Source: Crocodylus rhombifer (lineage: Eukaryota; Chordata; Crocodylia; Crocodylidae). From it: a stretch of DNA of 64,000 nt. This document shows, in pieces, positions 1 to 13,969 of the stretch; position 1 is the stretch's first letter; each line of letters opens with the position of its first letter. The DNA is taken from NCBI GenBank assembly GCA_038503035.1, contig JAVSML010024431.1, positions 124,001-188,000 on the forward strand. Reading direction: 5' to 3'. A model generated the notes under the pieces. It was not told the origin of the DNA and made no database searches. It saw nothing but the letters and a program-made list of their open reading frames with translations. The translations under genes and the position numbers were made by a program.

Positions 1-3000
1 GCAAAATAGGAGGGGAAACTATGACTGAATTTAAAAACCAATCTGAATTCAAACAAATACCTGTGAGCACTATTTGCATTATGTTTAACTCAGTCTCATT
101 AGAGACAGAATTCAAGTGAATCAAGCTAACTTTTATAGCTTAAATATACAAATCCTACACTGCTTTTATCTCTCATTCTCCTTAGCTCAAATTTCACCTT
201 AAGGTACACTCATGCAACACTACTGACCTCAATGTATTTGTAAAAATCAAGACAGAATTTGACCTTTTAAGTCTGATTGCTGTTAGCATCCAGCTTATAA
301 GTAAAGCTGAATAAGGACTATATATTTTAATAAATTAGACTACATGGACAAATTTTGGGTATGGTGAAACATCTGGAAGATTTACCAAGGTTTGAGATGT
401 TAAAATAAATATTTCTTCACATCTTTTTAAACTAAAACATTATTTTCTATACAGTAAATTTTTTTTCCCAGAAAAACTGACTAGTTTACACCTTGCAGTA
501 TTAAAAAAATTATTAAAGTTACAGTCCTTCTTGACTAGAAGCAACATTCAAGGTAGGTTTTTTGCCACTGTTCTTTTTCTGTCTGTCTTTTTTCTTTCTT
601 CGGGGAGCTCCTGATTCTCTATGCTTTCAGTGTTCCACATATCCTTTTGTCTGTTTACTTTCCAAGCCTGCTTTTATTCATTCACCTTATAGGAATTTTT
701 CTTTGCCTCTTTCACATTCCCACCTAACTGACTTCAAATTCCAACACTGAATTTTGCTATCCATTTAACTAATTTTAAAGCTGCTTATAACACTGCTGAG
801 CTACTCATAAAGTCCCTGTGTCAGTTGACACTACTAACACTTTTTCAGACCAGCACTACTTATCTTTTTCATCTTTTTTCCTGGGCCACAGTTTACTCCA
901 ATGACTAACATTCAGTTGACTCAGACTATGGGAAGTGGTTGGAATGAACAGTTAACCTTAAAGGGAGAGTGCGATACAACACATATGATACAAGGAAAAA
1001 TTCTGCTGGGCAGAATCTAAAACTGTTAGAACTACACTACACGCAGAGAGTAGGAATATGAATTGATAGCTTCATATACTTAGGAAAAACAAATGCCACA
1101 ACAGCTTTCTGGTGAAACAGGAGTATGAACTATTCGTAGAAGGATGGTCTGTATGCTTATAACCAGTACAGCTTCACTGACCAATATCTTATGTAAATTT
1201 TGCACAGCTGGGCTGTAGTCCCACATGCCTAGGTGACCCCCATGCTTTACATGTGGACAGAAGAATTATTTCTTCCCAGAGCTTACATTGTTCTCCTGCA
1301 CAAAGTCAGTCTATATGTGTATGTGGTGAGGGGGTTGTGTGAACAACCAATGTTCCAGTCCTTGAAATTTCAAATCCATAATGCAGAAGTTTGAACTTAC
1401 TCAAAAGCCGTTCTTTTCCATTCTTATATGATGCTCTAGAAAGCTAACAATCACAATAAAATGGTCTGTGTACAGGAATCTTTTTCTGCCTCTCCTGCCT
1501 TAGTCCTACACAGTACGAGTAAAGTGCAGCTTTTTTTTAACATAGTATGCCTAATGAGAGTATTCATTCCTGTGTATATATTATGGAAGGTTCTGTGTGA
1601 TGTCAATCATTCCCTTGGACTTTAGTAACCCAGTCAGGTTAATATTTCTGATTAATGAGTCTTTTTACCCCCTGAACCACAGAACAACTAAGAAATACCA
1701 TTTAAAACCAATGATTTGCAGAGGTGGACAAATGAATCAACACTATATAACTTGTTCATGGTTTTGATTGATTTATAGATGATTAATACATGTAAATAGT
1801 GATAGAAATGGTATTCTGGTTTTAACTCTTGGGGTTTGTGCTCTTTCAATTATAATGCACATTCACTGAAAATATAGTTTTATGCATAGAGATAGAACAT
1901 ACATATTATTTCCATAAGACACATATACAGGCTTGGGTATCAATGATATAATTGGTAGCTATATGAAATAGTGAATTAATGCACTATGAAATGAAAGAAA
2001 ACATATATAATTTTTAAAGAGGTAACATATATGGACAGGATAGCAAAATGAGAGTTTGTTATACCTCAAGTTTGTGTAGTATTCCAATATATTTTGAGGT
2101 TTTTTAAATTGTCTTTATGGTAGTGGGTAAGGAAGAGCACTTCAAAGAGGCATTTGATTTTGTAGGCAAGAAAATAACTGCCTTTTTCTGCATGCCTTAA
2201 TTTTTCCCCATTCTACCACAGAGCTGTATTAATGTTCTTCAAGTCTTTTTCAGATAGCATCATAGATTACACTGGCATACTTATCATGACATTTAAAAAC
2301 TATGAACATTATTTTTATCATTTTCTCTGCATCTTAATATGATTTCAGTTAATTGGAATACTAATGAAACAGTTAATAACCTACATCCAAATGTTTTGTT
2401 TCTAAAAATGTTCTCAAAGCAGGGTGATTTCCTCAACAGTAACCCCCACCAGATTAGGGTTTTATCAGAGTACAAATGTTTAGAAACTCAATGAAAATAC
2501 AGTTTAATGCATCCAGTTAAATTGCCTGAGAGGAAAAAGTGAAGACAGCTTTTTTTAACGCCTTTCCCCTCAGGCCATTAACTAAGAAACTGGTCACTAA
2601 CTGCTGGTAACAACCCATTTCGGGGAGATTATTGCTATTACCAGTATTCAGTGGTTTATGGCTACATTTTGTTAAAGACATTAGGAGCTGTAACGTGGAT
2701 GGACCAAATGTGTGGGAAAAATCATTCTTTTCCCATGTGGTTAATAGCCATTTTTCCTTCCAGTCTAAATGCATTGGTATGCATTGCTGGGTCTATTATC
2801 TGTTACAACACTTGTTGCTCAAAAAATATGTTCTTTTCATTTGCAGTCAGAATTCAAATCAATAGAGTAAAATTATAACATTCACTGTTAGGAAAATGTG
2901 AATCATGTAGAAAATACTAAACACATACGGGACTTAAGCTGGGTGCTTCCAATAATGTTGGTAGCCATTGAGTATTTGGTTGACAGAGCCGAAACAGTAC

Positions 3001-6000
3001 CTCTTCTTGCTTGAGAGTAATTGTTTGCTGGAGAAACTACTGCCAAATACAAAATAAGCAAAGTTATAATTCTTGTTTTAGATATAACTTATTTCATATA
3101 AGCCATGTGCCAAGAAGGGGTTTTGAAGAATCAGTTTGCAGCAGTCTTAGATGGTATTTGCTAAAGATCACAATTGGAGTCTGTACAATTAACAAAGACA
3201 AAGCTGCCTTATTCCTAATGGAAAAAAAACACAGAATCCTAGGAAGTTCTACACTGCAATTAATGAAAAGTTCTGTGGAGTTCCAAAAATATCCCTTTTG
3301 TTCTTTTTCAATCAACCACCATCTAAGAAGGTATTCTGACAGGTTAGTAGTATAAATGGTATTATTGAGTTATAATACAGATTACAAATATGTTATTTGC
3401 ATGAGAAACATGTTTTTCACTTCTATTCTATCCTTCCCCCCATCTTTTAATTTAAAAAAAAAATAGATCAGAACATATCATTAGCCATGCTTCTTAGTGA
3501 ACCTGACTTTTCTCAAGAAATTTACATCTTTCTCTCATTTTCTGTTAAGGTTTCTTACCCTGTTTTTTCACCTAAAGAATTATAATGAGGTAGAGTGAAT
3601 GAGATCTATGGGGAAAGCAGTGGACCTAGAGACTAAAGGTAAAAGGATGATTGATGGTATGAAATTACCATAAAAGTACAATCAGGATCAGATTTTAAAA
3701 TGAATTTTTAAGCAGCCTAAGAGATACTCTTTGATTTGTAGTCTGGTGGAATGGATAATGTCTCATTCAGTGGATAAAGTTTCTCACTGTGTGACTTGAG
3801 CTTTTTCTGATCTTTCTGACTGGGAGTAAAATGGAACCAAAGCCTAAAGTGATTTTTAATGCTGAAAATATCAAACACAATATTCTTAATGTCAAAACCT
3901 GGGCATAGCAGGTGAGGAAAGAAAAATAAATATAAGAATATTATAGTGTTGGTATTGTTGTCTCAGATAAAAATACTATGCTCTCTTCTAGGCACCTTCT
4001 TGATCTTTAAAACATTTTAAAATATAAGTAAGGAAAAGGTCAGGTCTTCATGTTGACATGCAAGAGAAAACAAATCTTTGAATAGCTTAGGATTTAAGTT
4101 AAGTTTAAGTGTGTGTGATTTTATAAAGAAGCTTTACAAATTCCAACAAGTCAGTTACTATAATGTATTTTATACATTTTTAACTAAAGCATTAAATTAA
4201 ATACAGTATAAATTAGAAATTTACATACAGTGGCTTAATGAAAAATATAGCATTTTAGTAGATAGCCAAAAGTATGAGTCACCCAAACTATCATCTATTG
4301 AATGTACATAAATACATATTGCTACATACATAGAACATATGTGCAATTGGATTAAGCCCTACAGTACATTTAGACATATTTATTTATCCATATAATTGGC
4401 TATTTATCACTCAAGTAATTCTAAAACTTGAAAAACCTTCTACTATTGAACATTACTCAACAGTTTTTAATTGTAAATTTGGGGGTTTTCCTATTATTTA
4501 CTCTGGTTTCTCTTCAAGTCGCATAATTCTTTATATTATTTGGTCAAGTGAGTTGAAACATAATGGGAATGGATTTCAAAATAGTACCTTCTTGCTAATT
4601 TTTGTTTTAAATACAAAGTAATTTAATATTCATTTAATTGATTTCCAATGTATGTGAAATAAGGAAAATGTATGCATACCATTTATATTTTAACTTGAGA
4701 GGATTCATTTTTATTTGGAGCTTTATTTTTCTAGCTTGGTATTGTGATATGAAAATTACAGACAATATTTTAAAATAGTTTAACATTATAAAAAAATCCT
4801 TAAATTTCCGGCAGTTGCTTCTTATGACAGTTTTCATTTTTTTCCCTCCTACTGACAGTTCCCATAATGACTTTAATCATATAGTCTAGAAATGGAGCAG
4901 GTTACTGAACAGCAACAAACTCACTGGTCAATGTCGGTGTCACTTTTCTGGGAGCAGGACTTTTTGAGCATCAAGGAACTAATTTTAACAGCCTGCTGGA
5001 AAAAGTGTTAAGTGAATTAACTCCCTGTCAATCACATTTTTAGCATGCTGGCCAAATTATTATTATTTGGCTCAAGACATTCTATTGAAACTTTTTGCGT
5101 GGTATTCTTATCTGTGTACCTTATATGACTAATGATGATTGTTTATGGAGAGGTGCCTGTCCAATTATTTTTGAAGGAACACAAGAATGCAGAATGACTG
5201 GAAGCATCAGGTTTTTGCCAGAGAATGCCTCAGGTAAGAGGAGAATGGCTAGAGGCTATAAGGAATCACAAGAGACAAGTCAGAGTCGTAAATTGGGAAA
5301 CTGACATATCTCATCTAATATACTTGCTAACTAGGCCTTTAAAAACCTTGACATTTAACTAAGTTTGTGGAAAAGTTATAGATTTTTGTCCTTTTCTATT
5401 GGCTATAACTCATTAATGTGATGAACGGAGATGTTTATAATCATTACCAACATTAGCAGACTAACATATGGGACCATTTAGAGATGCAGTTAAGCACCTA
5501 ACGACTGAGCAGTTGTTTATGCAGCTTGTGCCTTTTTCAAAGTCAAGTCAGTCAAAAATGATATTGCAAGTTATTTACCCTCTTGGTACTTCAGTGTATG
5601 AAATGGCATGAAAGAATACTTTTATTCAGTTGAGGCATTTAAATAATGCTTTGGAAGTCATGGCCTGCTTAGAACAGACTAGAATCTTTACTGTAAAACA
5701 GAAGTTTCTCAGCGTTTTTAGGGGGAAAAGGGTATAAATGCAAACTTCACAGTGAAAGCTGCCTATTATCTTATCCTAATTTAGACACATTATAGACTTA
5801 TGGTACTTTGTCTTTAGCCATGAGTGTTTCACAGGAAGGTTTTACTGTCTGATTAAATAAGAAAAAATAAGTTTCTGACTATCTATACAGGTTTTACGTG
5901 AGCAAAACTTTGGTAATTTCTATGTAAGGAAAATCAAGCCAAAGACTTCCATGAAGTGCAAAAAAAGGGAAGAAGTTCATTGCAATATTGAAAGTGAGGG

Positions 6001-8291
6001 GGTGTTTGCAAATGGGGAGGAGGAGGCTGTTGTAGCACATGTACTTTAGATTATGATGTTTAAATTTTTTTTTTTTGCATAAGCTTTGCTATTACATGAA
6101 GAGTTTATGCAAAGTGGCATAAAGTGAAAGGAAGATTTTTATATTATGAGTCTACATAAATGTCCCAAAGAGGCAACACAGAAACTGAGAAGATAGCTTT
6201 TCAAGTAAGTATTTTCTGGGGCTAGAAGCTGCCATTCAATAGGGAATTCATTTTTGATAACCCCTTCCTCTTATTTTTAAGTACAATGGAATCCTTCTAA
6301 TTATTTTAACTAACCTTTAAACTGGGGAATTGAAACAGTAACCCCATCTTTGTCTCCCACTACTATTTGACAATCATTTCATGGAAGAGTGATTTAATTA
6401 AGTTTTCTAGTACTAAGCTTTCATTACTCTTACCCAATAAACTTTGGCATATTAATAAATTAGACAATGGTATGCAATAGTAGAAACAACAGCAATTGCT
6501 ACATTTAAAGTTACAGGATTTCCGTTAATTTAATGGTTTCCATTCTATTCCCATTTCCAATAGTTCATAACTGTCTGAAAACATCTGGCTGTCAGGATGA
6601 AGTTTTCCTTATGTCTGTGGGAAGGAAATTATTTCTGGAAAGTTTGAACAAATATGTGCCCACAATTTTTGAACATGTGAATAGAATTGTCATCTACCAT
6701 ACAAAGATTTTTAAGCCCTCTGCAATTCTAGAGCCAAAATGGTCAGAGCTGAAAGCAGAAATTGGTGTAAAAAGAGCCATCATGGAAGAGAAGTGCCTTT
6801 GAGTATTCAGGAGAAAAATACTGAAACAAGTTAATAGTTTTTCAAAATCTTATGCCAAGAATTTTCAGTCTAAAATTGTCTGAGACTTTTTTGTAATTAT
6901 GTAAATTCAATACTTAAGAAATTTGAACTGCTACTCAGTACACTTGGAGGGTAAAGTTCATTTTTAAAACTATGAACAGAAAATAAAAGGTATAGTTGAC
7001 ATTACTTCCATTTTCACCTTGAAAACCGAGTAATACAGCTCCTTTTGCACTTCACCAATTGCCTTGGACCCACTTTCAGTACACTTTTTACAGTGCAGGT
7101 AAGTTAGCTACACATTTACAATGCAGCCTTCTTTAGCTGTCTACTAATGGCCAGTAATTAACTATATCAGCAGTTTGGTTGGCCATGACCCCAAAATGAG
7201 CAGGAAGAACCTGGATTGGGATGTGTTGGGCCAGAGCCATGTGAGAATACACGTTTAGTAAAAAACAACCATCGAGTTTCATTAGGTTTACACATATCCT
7301 TGAACTGCTTCTCTAACTAGTAATTCTGGCATGAATGCAACTGTTCCAGTAGGGCCATGTGAAAGGAACACATGAATATTCAATGTTGACTTTAAGTCAC
7401 TACCCAGTTAATTAAAATAGTTTAAGTTGCCATGAGCAGACATTTATTTTACTTTCCAAAAATACTGCCTTTTCTCTCTCCAAGTGAGGAACATAGGAAA
7501 AATGTTTGTTTTTTTCTTAAATGAAAGCGGAGGGTAATTACTGTCTAGGAGATGAACGAAAAAGATTTCTGAGCACTTTGGCTTAAAAGCAAAACAGAAT
7601 TTGCCTTTTCTTTTCTTATATTCAGTTTTCACAAATATTCCAGCAGGAGTTTTCATACAACTAGCACATTCATAAATGTCAGTATTTACACCCATCCAGT
7701 GAGGGACTAGAAAGAATCCATCATCACCTAGTTATCCTTAGCAAAGCAGTCAGCACAGCTCAAATGTCAAACATTTCAATGAACTGCTTGCGACAATCTG
7801 CTGGCCAAGAATGAGTTGAAGAAATTATTTGGCAAATACTTTAAAATGATACATATGTATAAGAATGTTGTAAATTACTCATGGGCAAAGAGAAAAACAT
7901 GCTAAATGTATTGAATTATTTTCTCAGGTGACATAACATCAATAGCAATACCCAGGAAAACAAATCTAGTGGTGACCTATCATTCTGCAGCCAGCAGCTT
8001 ATTACAAAAGCCTTTTCCCTGTAACAAAGTATATTAACACCAGTGCTACTAGTACATGCTGCAAAGCAGTTTTTTATATGGGACAGGATAAAAATGCTAT
8101 ATATAGCCTCTGCTCACTATAAACAAGACAAATGCTTCTGTTTTACGGTTTAAGGTCCAGGGTGCGTGGCAAAAGGAAGTGAGGAATTACAACAAAAGCT
8201 GGGAAAAACTGTGACAGGCGATAAAGGCTTCTCTCCTACTCTTGATTTTTATCAACTAATGGCTTGCATCTTCACTAGAATGAGAATGAGG
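1..8291. other. AT-rich unique sequence, no gene recognised
   Basis: No convincing coding region, RNA gene or transposon end was seen on either strand. All open frames here are 132 codons or shorter and resemble no family I know. The sequence is AT-rich with short homopolymer runs. A TGATTGACAG word on the minus strand at about 5025-5034 equals the canonical PBX:PREP/MEIS motif, which makes the 4860-5110 stretch a weak regulatory candidate. Conservation cannot be judged from one sequence. Confidence 0.6.
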
Positions 8292-8299
8292 GTCTGCAG

Positions 8300-8669
8300 C
8301 ATGGGCAACTGGTGCCACCTTAGCCAGGGGGGACATGTGCCTCCCAAGTGACCAGTCAGTGACCGGGGGGGGTGCAGCCCCCCTGCAGCTGATCCTGCTG
8401 ATGCGGGGAGGGGGGGTTTCCCCCTTGGCCAATCTTGCTGACCAATCACTGCAGCCAATTGCTGCAGCCACTTCCAGGAGTGGCTGTGGCCGCTTCTGGG
8501 AGTGCAACGGTGCTCCACTTCCCAGTCGGCACTTGCAAGGGGTGTCACCGGCGCTCCCACCTGCCCCCCCGCCCATTGCCTAAGTGGCAAACACAGCCAG
8601 TCAGTGGGTGCACTGGCACTCTCAGGGAGTGCACGTGAACCCCCGTGCACCCCCTATGTGTCACCACTG
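8300..8669. mobile_element. Non-autonomous hAT-like element, 370 bp
   Basis: A GC-rich block with sharp edges lies in AT-rich DNA. It is flanked by GTCTGCAG (8292-8299) and CTCTGCAG (8670-8677), a 7/8 match and the 8-bp target duplication expected of hAT. The ends are imperfect inverted repeats: CAACTGGTGCCACCTTAG near the left against CAGTGGTGACACATAG read inward from the right, each followed by a run of Gs. No transposase is encoded, and open frames occur on both strands, as expected of GC-rich filler. Its right terminus, read inward, resembles the left terminus of the 37.5 kb element (TAGGGGGTGCAC). Confidence 0.6.
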
Positions 8670-8677
8670 CTCTGCAG

Positions 8678-10196
8678 CAATTAGAAAAGGGATTGGCTCT
8701 ATTTTCACTTTTCAGTGAATAAAGCAGCTGTTCTATGTGTGAGAGAGAATGAAAAGGGAGGAAAAGCTCCTTCCATCTCCCTCCACAATGAGTCAGGTTC
8801 TGAGTCCTCAGCTTAAATTTAGCTCCCTTGAAGTGGAGAGAGCACAGCTCCTCTCCGAGGAGGGGAGGAGTCTGTCATTCAGTAAAACCTTGTCAGACCA
8901 TAGTCCAGCATGGAGAAAGCTTACAATTTAGCTCTCTAGAGAATTGTTTGCTGCTGAATGCCATAGAGTAGCTATATCACTTCCACTTTTTAACAGGGCA
9001 ATTTGCATAATATACAAGGCTACATCATTCCCAAGTGTATTTTGCAAAACTGTTCATGTCCACATGCAGACACACTTCTTTAAAAGTAAAGAAAAAAATC
9101 CTCGTACACCCTTCCTGCTACTTTAGAGTTTGTAGAAGGTCCCCATTTTTTTTAATGATTCTTTTTTCTCTGCTTGGCTTCTGTACCAGAAATATCAAGA
9201 CAATCAAAATTTGACTTAGATATTATTTGTTAAATGCCAATAGAGTCTAGAGTGCTGTAGATAGAAAGGAAAGATTCTTACCTCAAGAGACTGCAATCTA
9301 GACAGACAGTCAAGACAAATGACAGGCAAAATGGGCATCAGTGTATGACTATATATAAGGGTTTGTGTGTGTCACTGGAAATTAATGTTCCCTTTACATT
9401 TTTTGTGAGGTGTGTGAAGACAACTCTGAAACCTTTAGGCAATATATTGTCTTCAGTCCACATGCATATTTCTTTTAAACTGCAATAGGAGTTCTACTAT
9501 TAAGGCAATATGTAACCAAAAATACATACTGTAAATGCCATCAAAATAACATCACTCCCTACTGCTGTATTTCTTCCTGACTCCAGAGACCCTAAAGGTC
9601 ACTCTCACAATTTACCCCCATATCTTTTTGTCAAGGGGCTGTTTTCCCCCATTGTTGGTAATACAACATGAAAGTGCTCTTTGGTCTTCCTTAAAATTAG
9701 CCTTTCATCTCCTTGGTCAACCATTGGGTGAAAACCACAAAAATGACCTTCTATGAGATACCTACCTGGTCTTCCTCCCATCATCCAAATTATACATGCT
9801 TCTCATTAAAATTACTGGGATTTTATTGCATTTGCTGTGTCTAGTTCTTCATAGACCTCCCGTGATCTTTTGGCTAGATCTTTTCCACCTCATTTCTCCT
9901 TATTGGCCAAAAATTATGTCAACATTATTTTTAAAGCAACTAAAAGGGAACAAAAGACAGTTAAATAAGTACCCAATTTTCATATCTCTACAAAACAACA
10001 GGCCTTATACTGGTCTTTCATGTCCAAAACCTTGCCATTCTCAATAGCTGGAGTTAAAATTTCTCTCCCAAGGAAAGGAGTGGGCAATCCCATACCCTGG
10101 GCCCTAGTTCTTACTCTCTCCTGGTGAAGTACTATAATGTAAAATTGTTTTCAGTGGGGAAATAAGGGTGCTGACAGACCTGCAGGCTCCTACTCT
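8678..10196. other. Mostly unique sequence with one ancient-repeat scrap
   Basis: No gene is recognised. At about 9230-9325 the words CTCAAGAGACTGCAATCTAGA and a following AGACAAATGACAGG resemble the '...gagcttacaatcta...' tail of an old amniote dispersed repeat also hinted at near 43.3 kb. The rest shows nothing I can name. Confidence 0.4.
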
Positions 10197-10230
10197 AACT
10201 CATGGTGCTCTACACACAGTGCCATGAGTT
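10197..10230. repeat. Short hairpin
   Basis: Arms 10197-10209 (AACTCATGGTGCT) and 10218-10230 (AGTGCCATGAGTT) pair at 11 of 13 positions around an 8-base loop. It sits at the start of a GC-rich stretch that runs into the truncated fold-back element. It may be the remnant of another inverted-repeat transposon. Confidence 0.4.
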
Positions 10231-10435
10231 ACAGAGCCCCCCTCTCCTCCCAAAGAGGAGAAAGAGGCACGGTGGGAAATTGAGCCTGAGGAGCCTGCAC
10301 TGAGGAACCACCTCTCTCCCCTATCCCCAGTCTCATCCCCATTCCCCCTTTCCAGCTCCAGGGCTGTCTACAGGAAGGGAGAAGGCAGGGAAGGGAGTGA
10401 GAGCTGCCAACTGAGGTTTGCCTGGGCTGAGCTGG

Positions 10436-10923
10436 GTGGGAGGAAGTACTTTCAATCCACTTCCAGGGAGTGCCCTGGGGGGACTCTGTGCTCCCCTGTA
10501 TTGGTGATCAGCCGCTGGGGGACCCCAGGTGCCCCCCCCCAGAGCCAGGAAGCACCAGTCACCGAGCTGGGGGGGTGCATGGGGCAACCCCACACACTTC
10601 TGGGCAAACTCAGAAATGGACTGGAAGTACTTCCGGTCCACTTCCAGGTTCATCACTAAGCACATGGGGGGGCCCCCCACACTCCTGCGGGATGCTTCAT
10701 CCACCCCAGCATTACAGTATTCATGAGCCATGTCTGGTACATTTAGGTATGGAGAAAAAACATTTAAAGCTGTATCTATGGTCGAATCAACATCGAACCT
10801 TCAGATTCAGATTTGGCTGAATTGAATTGGGGACAGTGATCTGAATCAACGAATCGAATAACCGTTGCTGATTCGGGCCGAATCCAAATCCAAATTGAAT
10901 ATGGCCCATTTCACACCCCCATA
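10436..10923. mobile_element. Truncated fold-back hAT element, copy C
   Basis: This is the same family as the full copies at 19.8 and 47.0 kb. It shares the paired 'acttcc..tccacttc' blocks, the 'catttaaagctgt' spacer, the AATCGAATA / ACAGTGATCTGAATCAA tract and the terminal TTTCACACCCCCATA. One end, about 10909-10923, is present. The other is lost at about 10436, where similarity begins abruptly in the middle of an arm. No matching target duplication was found, consistent with truncation. Its core lies inverted relative to the 19.8 kb copy when the two are aligned by their shared end, as expected of a near-palindrome. Confidence 0.7.
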
Positions 10924-13900
10924 CTCTGCAGCACATGCACATCACAGCTTTACAGCACTTTCAGGGGCTAAACATGTGACAAACATAACTTCTGGCTGCA
11001 CCCCTAGTGGCTTATCAGCTTCCCTATGCATCTCCTACTGACACAGACATCTATAAAAACAAATTAAGCTGTACCTTGCTTTTTTTTTTCAGTTCGAGGT
11101 GCAGCAAGATTGCGCGGTCTCATATATTTGGTGACCCTCTTCTGTTTCAGGGTGCTCTCCTTTTTTTTCAAAATTTGGAGAAAGGGTCATTATGCAGAGA
11201 AAGGGAATACATGTCAATAATCATGCCCAGCTGCAACAAATCACTAGACATGCCCTCCTAAAAACCAGCTAGGCCCATGAAAGGGGGAAATTATCTTTCT
11301 TTCAGAAGCTCATGAAGGGCAGAGATAGCTTCATTTTTTTTCAGGTCCTACCTAATGGAAGCGAGATATAAATACCTACTTTTTTCCCTTTCTGGTCAGC
11401 GTAAGCGAATAAAATTCATTTTAACAGAAGAATCAAGGAAAGAAAAACATTTCCACATAAGGCAACTGCTTTAAGCTTTGCCATTTACTTGTAAAGCTTC
11501 TCTTTGTAACAATCCTTGTATTCCTTGTACTTTTATCTCTTGCTTAGTAAACCTGTCTAAATCAAACAACATCCAAACTACAGCAAGTTTTAATCTGGAT
11601 ACTAATTTTGCAGCTAGCCCTTTCCACAATGAGCACTACACCAAAACCTCAAACCTGAACGCTGCTTAATTCTGGATCCAACACCAAAGTCTGTTGCTTA
11701 GCTCCATCATCTCTGTGTCAAAGTTATTTTCTCTCTTTTCCAACTGGAGAAACTAAACAGGACATGGGATTGCAGAAGAAAGTTATATCTAGAAATAGCA
11801 ACAGGAAAAAAATAACTGTTGAATACTTTCACTTTAAAGTGCTCTACCATTTAGTATTAAGCTCAAAACATTATTTAGAATATGCATATGGTATATCAGA
11901 TAAATCTCTTTTATTCTGTATTTTATTCTGGAATTGGATCTTTCCAAATCTTGCACCAATACAGGACTGTTAAAACAGCAGTGCTGCACATTCATACACT
12001 ATGAGTGTCTAAGTATTCTAACTAAGATAGGCTGCCTGTGTAGTTTTTAGATTGGCCATTCTGTTCAGCATGCATGCTTAGCACTGAAAATGTAACAGCT
12101 GCTGACTTCAATGGGGCCTTTAATCCTATGCATGATCATATCCTTTTCTGCTTTAAATTCCAAAATTTATTTAATCAGATCTGAGACATGTGAATCATGA
12201 GACATGAATGGAATAATTTTAGAGAAGGAACTGGAAAAAGAATTGGAACATTCATTGTAATTTTAATAAATGAAAACCTTTTGTATGTATTCTATAGCCA
12301 ATACTTCAATTTTCTGGCATTATTAGTGTTCATGACAGAGCATACCCTGTTCTGTAGGAAACAATCTTGTCCAGGCAAGGTGAACCAATGATTGTTTTGC
12401 TATATAAAAGTTCTACACTTTTAAACTTTGGTCATGTTTTGTTTGGACATGCAAAAAACTGCATATACAACGGTTAGTTCTTAGCCCACTTGAATCAACA
12501 GACTTCTTGCCTAGAGTTGGCTGAAATAAGTTACAAATCAGTTATCCAAAAACTACTGTTTGCAAACTAACCCTCATTTCTACAGATACATTTATTCCTC
12601 ATTTCTACAGAGGTACATTTATTCCCAAGTAGTTCCAAACAGCTCTAGGATAAATTTAAGATTATGTTGGTATAACATACTACTTGTGGGGAAGAACTAG
12701 TATGTGTCTCTACTTTAAATGCCTCTTAAAATATTAGGCTCAGTTAATTAGACTTTGGTTTTTAATTTCTTACCTACTTTTGCTATATATATATAAACAC
12801 ACAAAAAGAGTTGATTTTAAATGTTTAAAGAGAACCTGAATTACTATATTCCTTCTTTAAGAGAGCAACATGGCCGAGATGCTAGAGCAATGATCTGGGA
12901 CTAGTTTTTTTGTATAAGTCCTTGATTCTTTCACCATTTATATATTTTACATTAGACAAGGAAAGGCTGATGGCAATCAGGGATTAAAGACTGGATTCTC
13001 CTGCCACTCCCAAGTTAATGCCCTAAATACTGAACTATATGGTCAGGTTTTATGTTTTTAGCCACATGAATCCTGAATTCCTTTGTACACAGTTGCACAA
13101 CTTCAGCAAAAGGGGTGGAAATTTGGGGCTGTTTCCTGAGATGTGGGGGATCTGAGTCTGAATACCTTCAAGTAAGGAGGGCCCAGTTTTCTCATTTTCT
13201 GGAGAAGTGTTTTAACCTCTATAATATTATATGAAGAGTGGGCAGCAGCAACACCAACGCTGACACCTTTGCCTCCAATTTAAAGCAGATACCAGATAAG
13301 CCCTTCAAAGAGGATAGATGCCTATTCTTAAGAGAGGCCTTTAGACTCTGGATCCCAAGTAGGTAGAGGCACCTATGCTCCAGGGATGAAGAATTTACAT
13401 GTATGTCTGTAGTTTTCATTTCCATTGGCTAGTTCTAGACTGGTTACTATTCACTGTATGTACAGATTTTCTTTGGCTGACCTTTCTGAGGTGCTTAAAT
13501 CTCCCTATTCACCACAAAGAAAGCCTAGTTAGTTCATTCTGGGGCTTAGATAGCACTCTGGGGAGCAAATATAAAAAATTAGGTGTTGCAACACTTGTAG
13601 ACACACAACTTTTTCATTACATCTAGCCTAAATTCATAATGAACCCAATAAGACTATGGTTAGCATTGTATATATAATAAGGATCTTGTGAATCAGGGCC
13701 CATGTTGGGCTACTGGACAATCTGGACCAGCTACGTGATGATGTGAGTCCACCTGGACAGTGATTTCCACAATTTCATGACTTCCATTTTCTCCTTTATT
13801 TTTCTTCCCCAGATCTGCCTATTCCAAAATTTTATGTCTAAATGCAGTTTTTTTCCGGGCGTGGGGATATAAGACAGGAGACTTTTCCCTCTGTTTGGCA

Positions 13901-13969
13901 AATAAGTACCATTATGACTTGTATACAACTGTTTAAGCATTCTGCAAATGTAGGCTGCAAAAACTCCAC
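10924..13969. other. Unique AT-rich sequence
   Basis: No gene or transposon end is recognised. The stretch holds a short direct duplication at 12572-12623, annotated separately, and a short TA run near 12785-12797. Confidence 0.55.
12572..12623 (+). repeat. Two-copy tandem duplication, ~26 bp unit
   Basis: The unit CCTCATTTCTACAG followed by TACATTTATT occurs twice head to tail, at 12572-12596 and 12597-12623. The second copy carries two extra bases (GG). It is a local slippage or duplication event. Confidence 0.85.
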
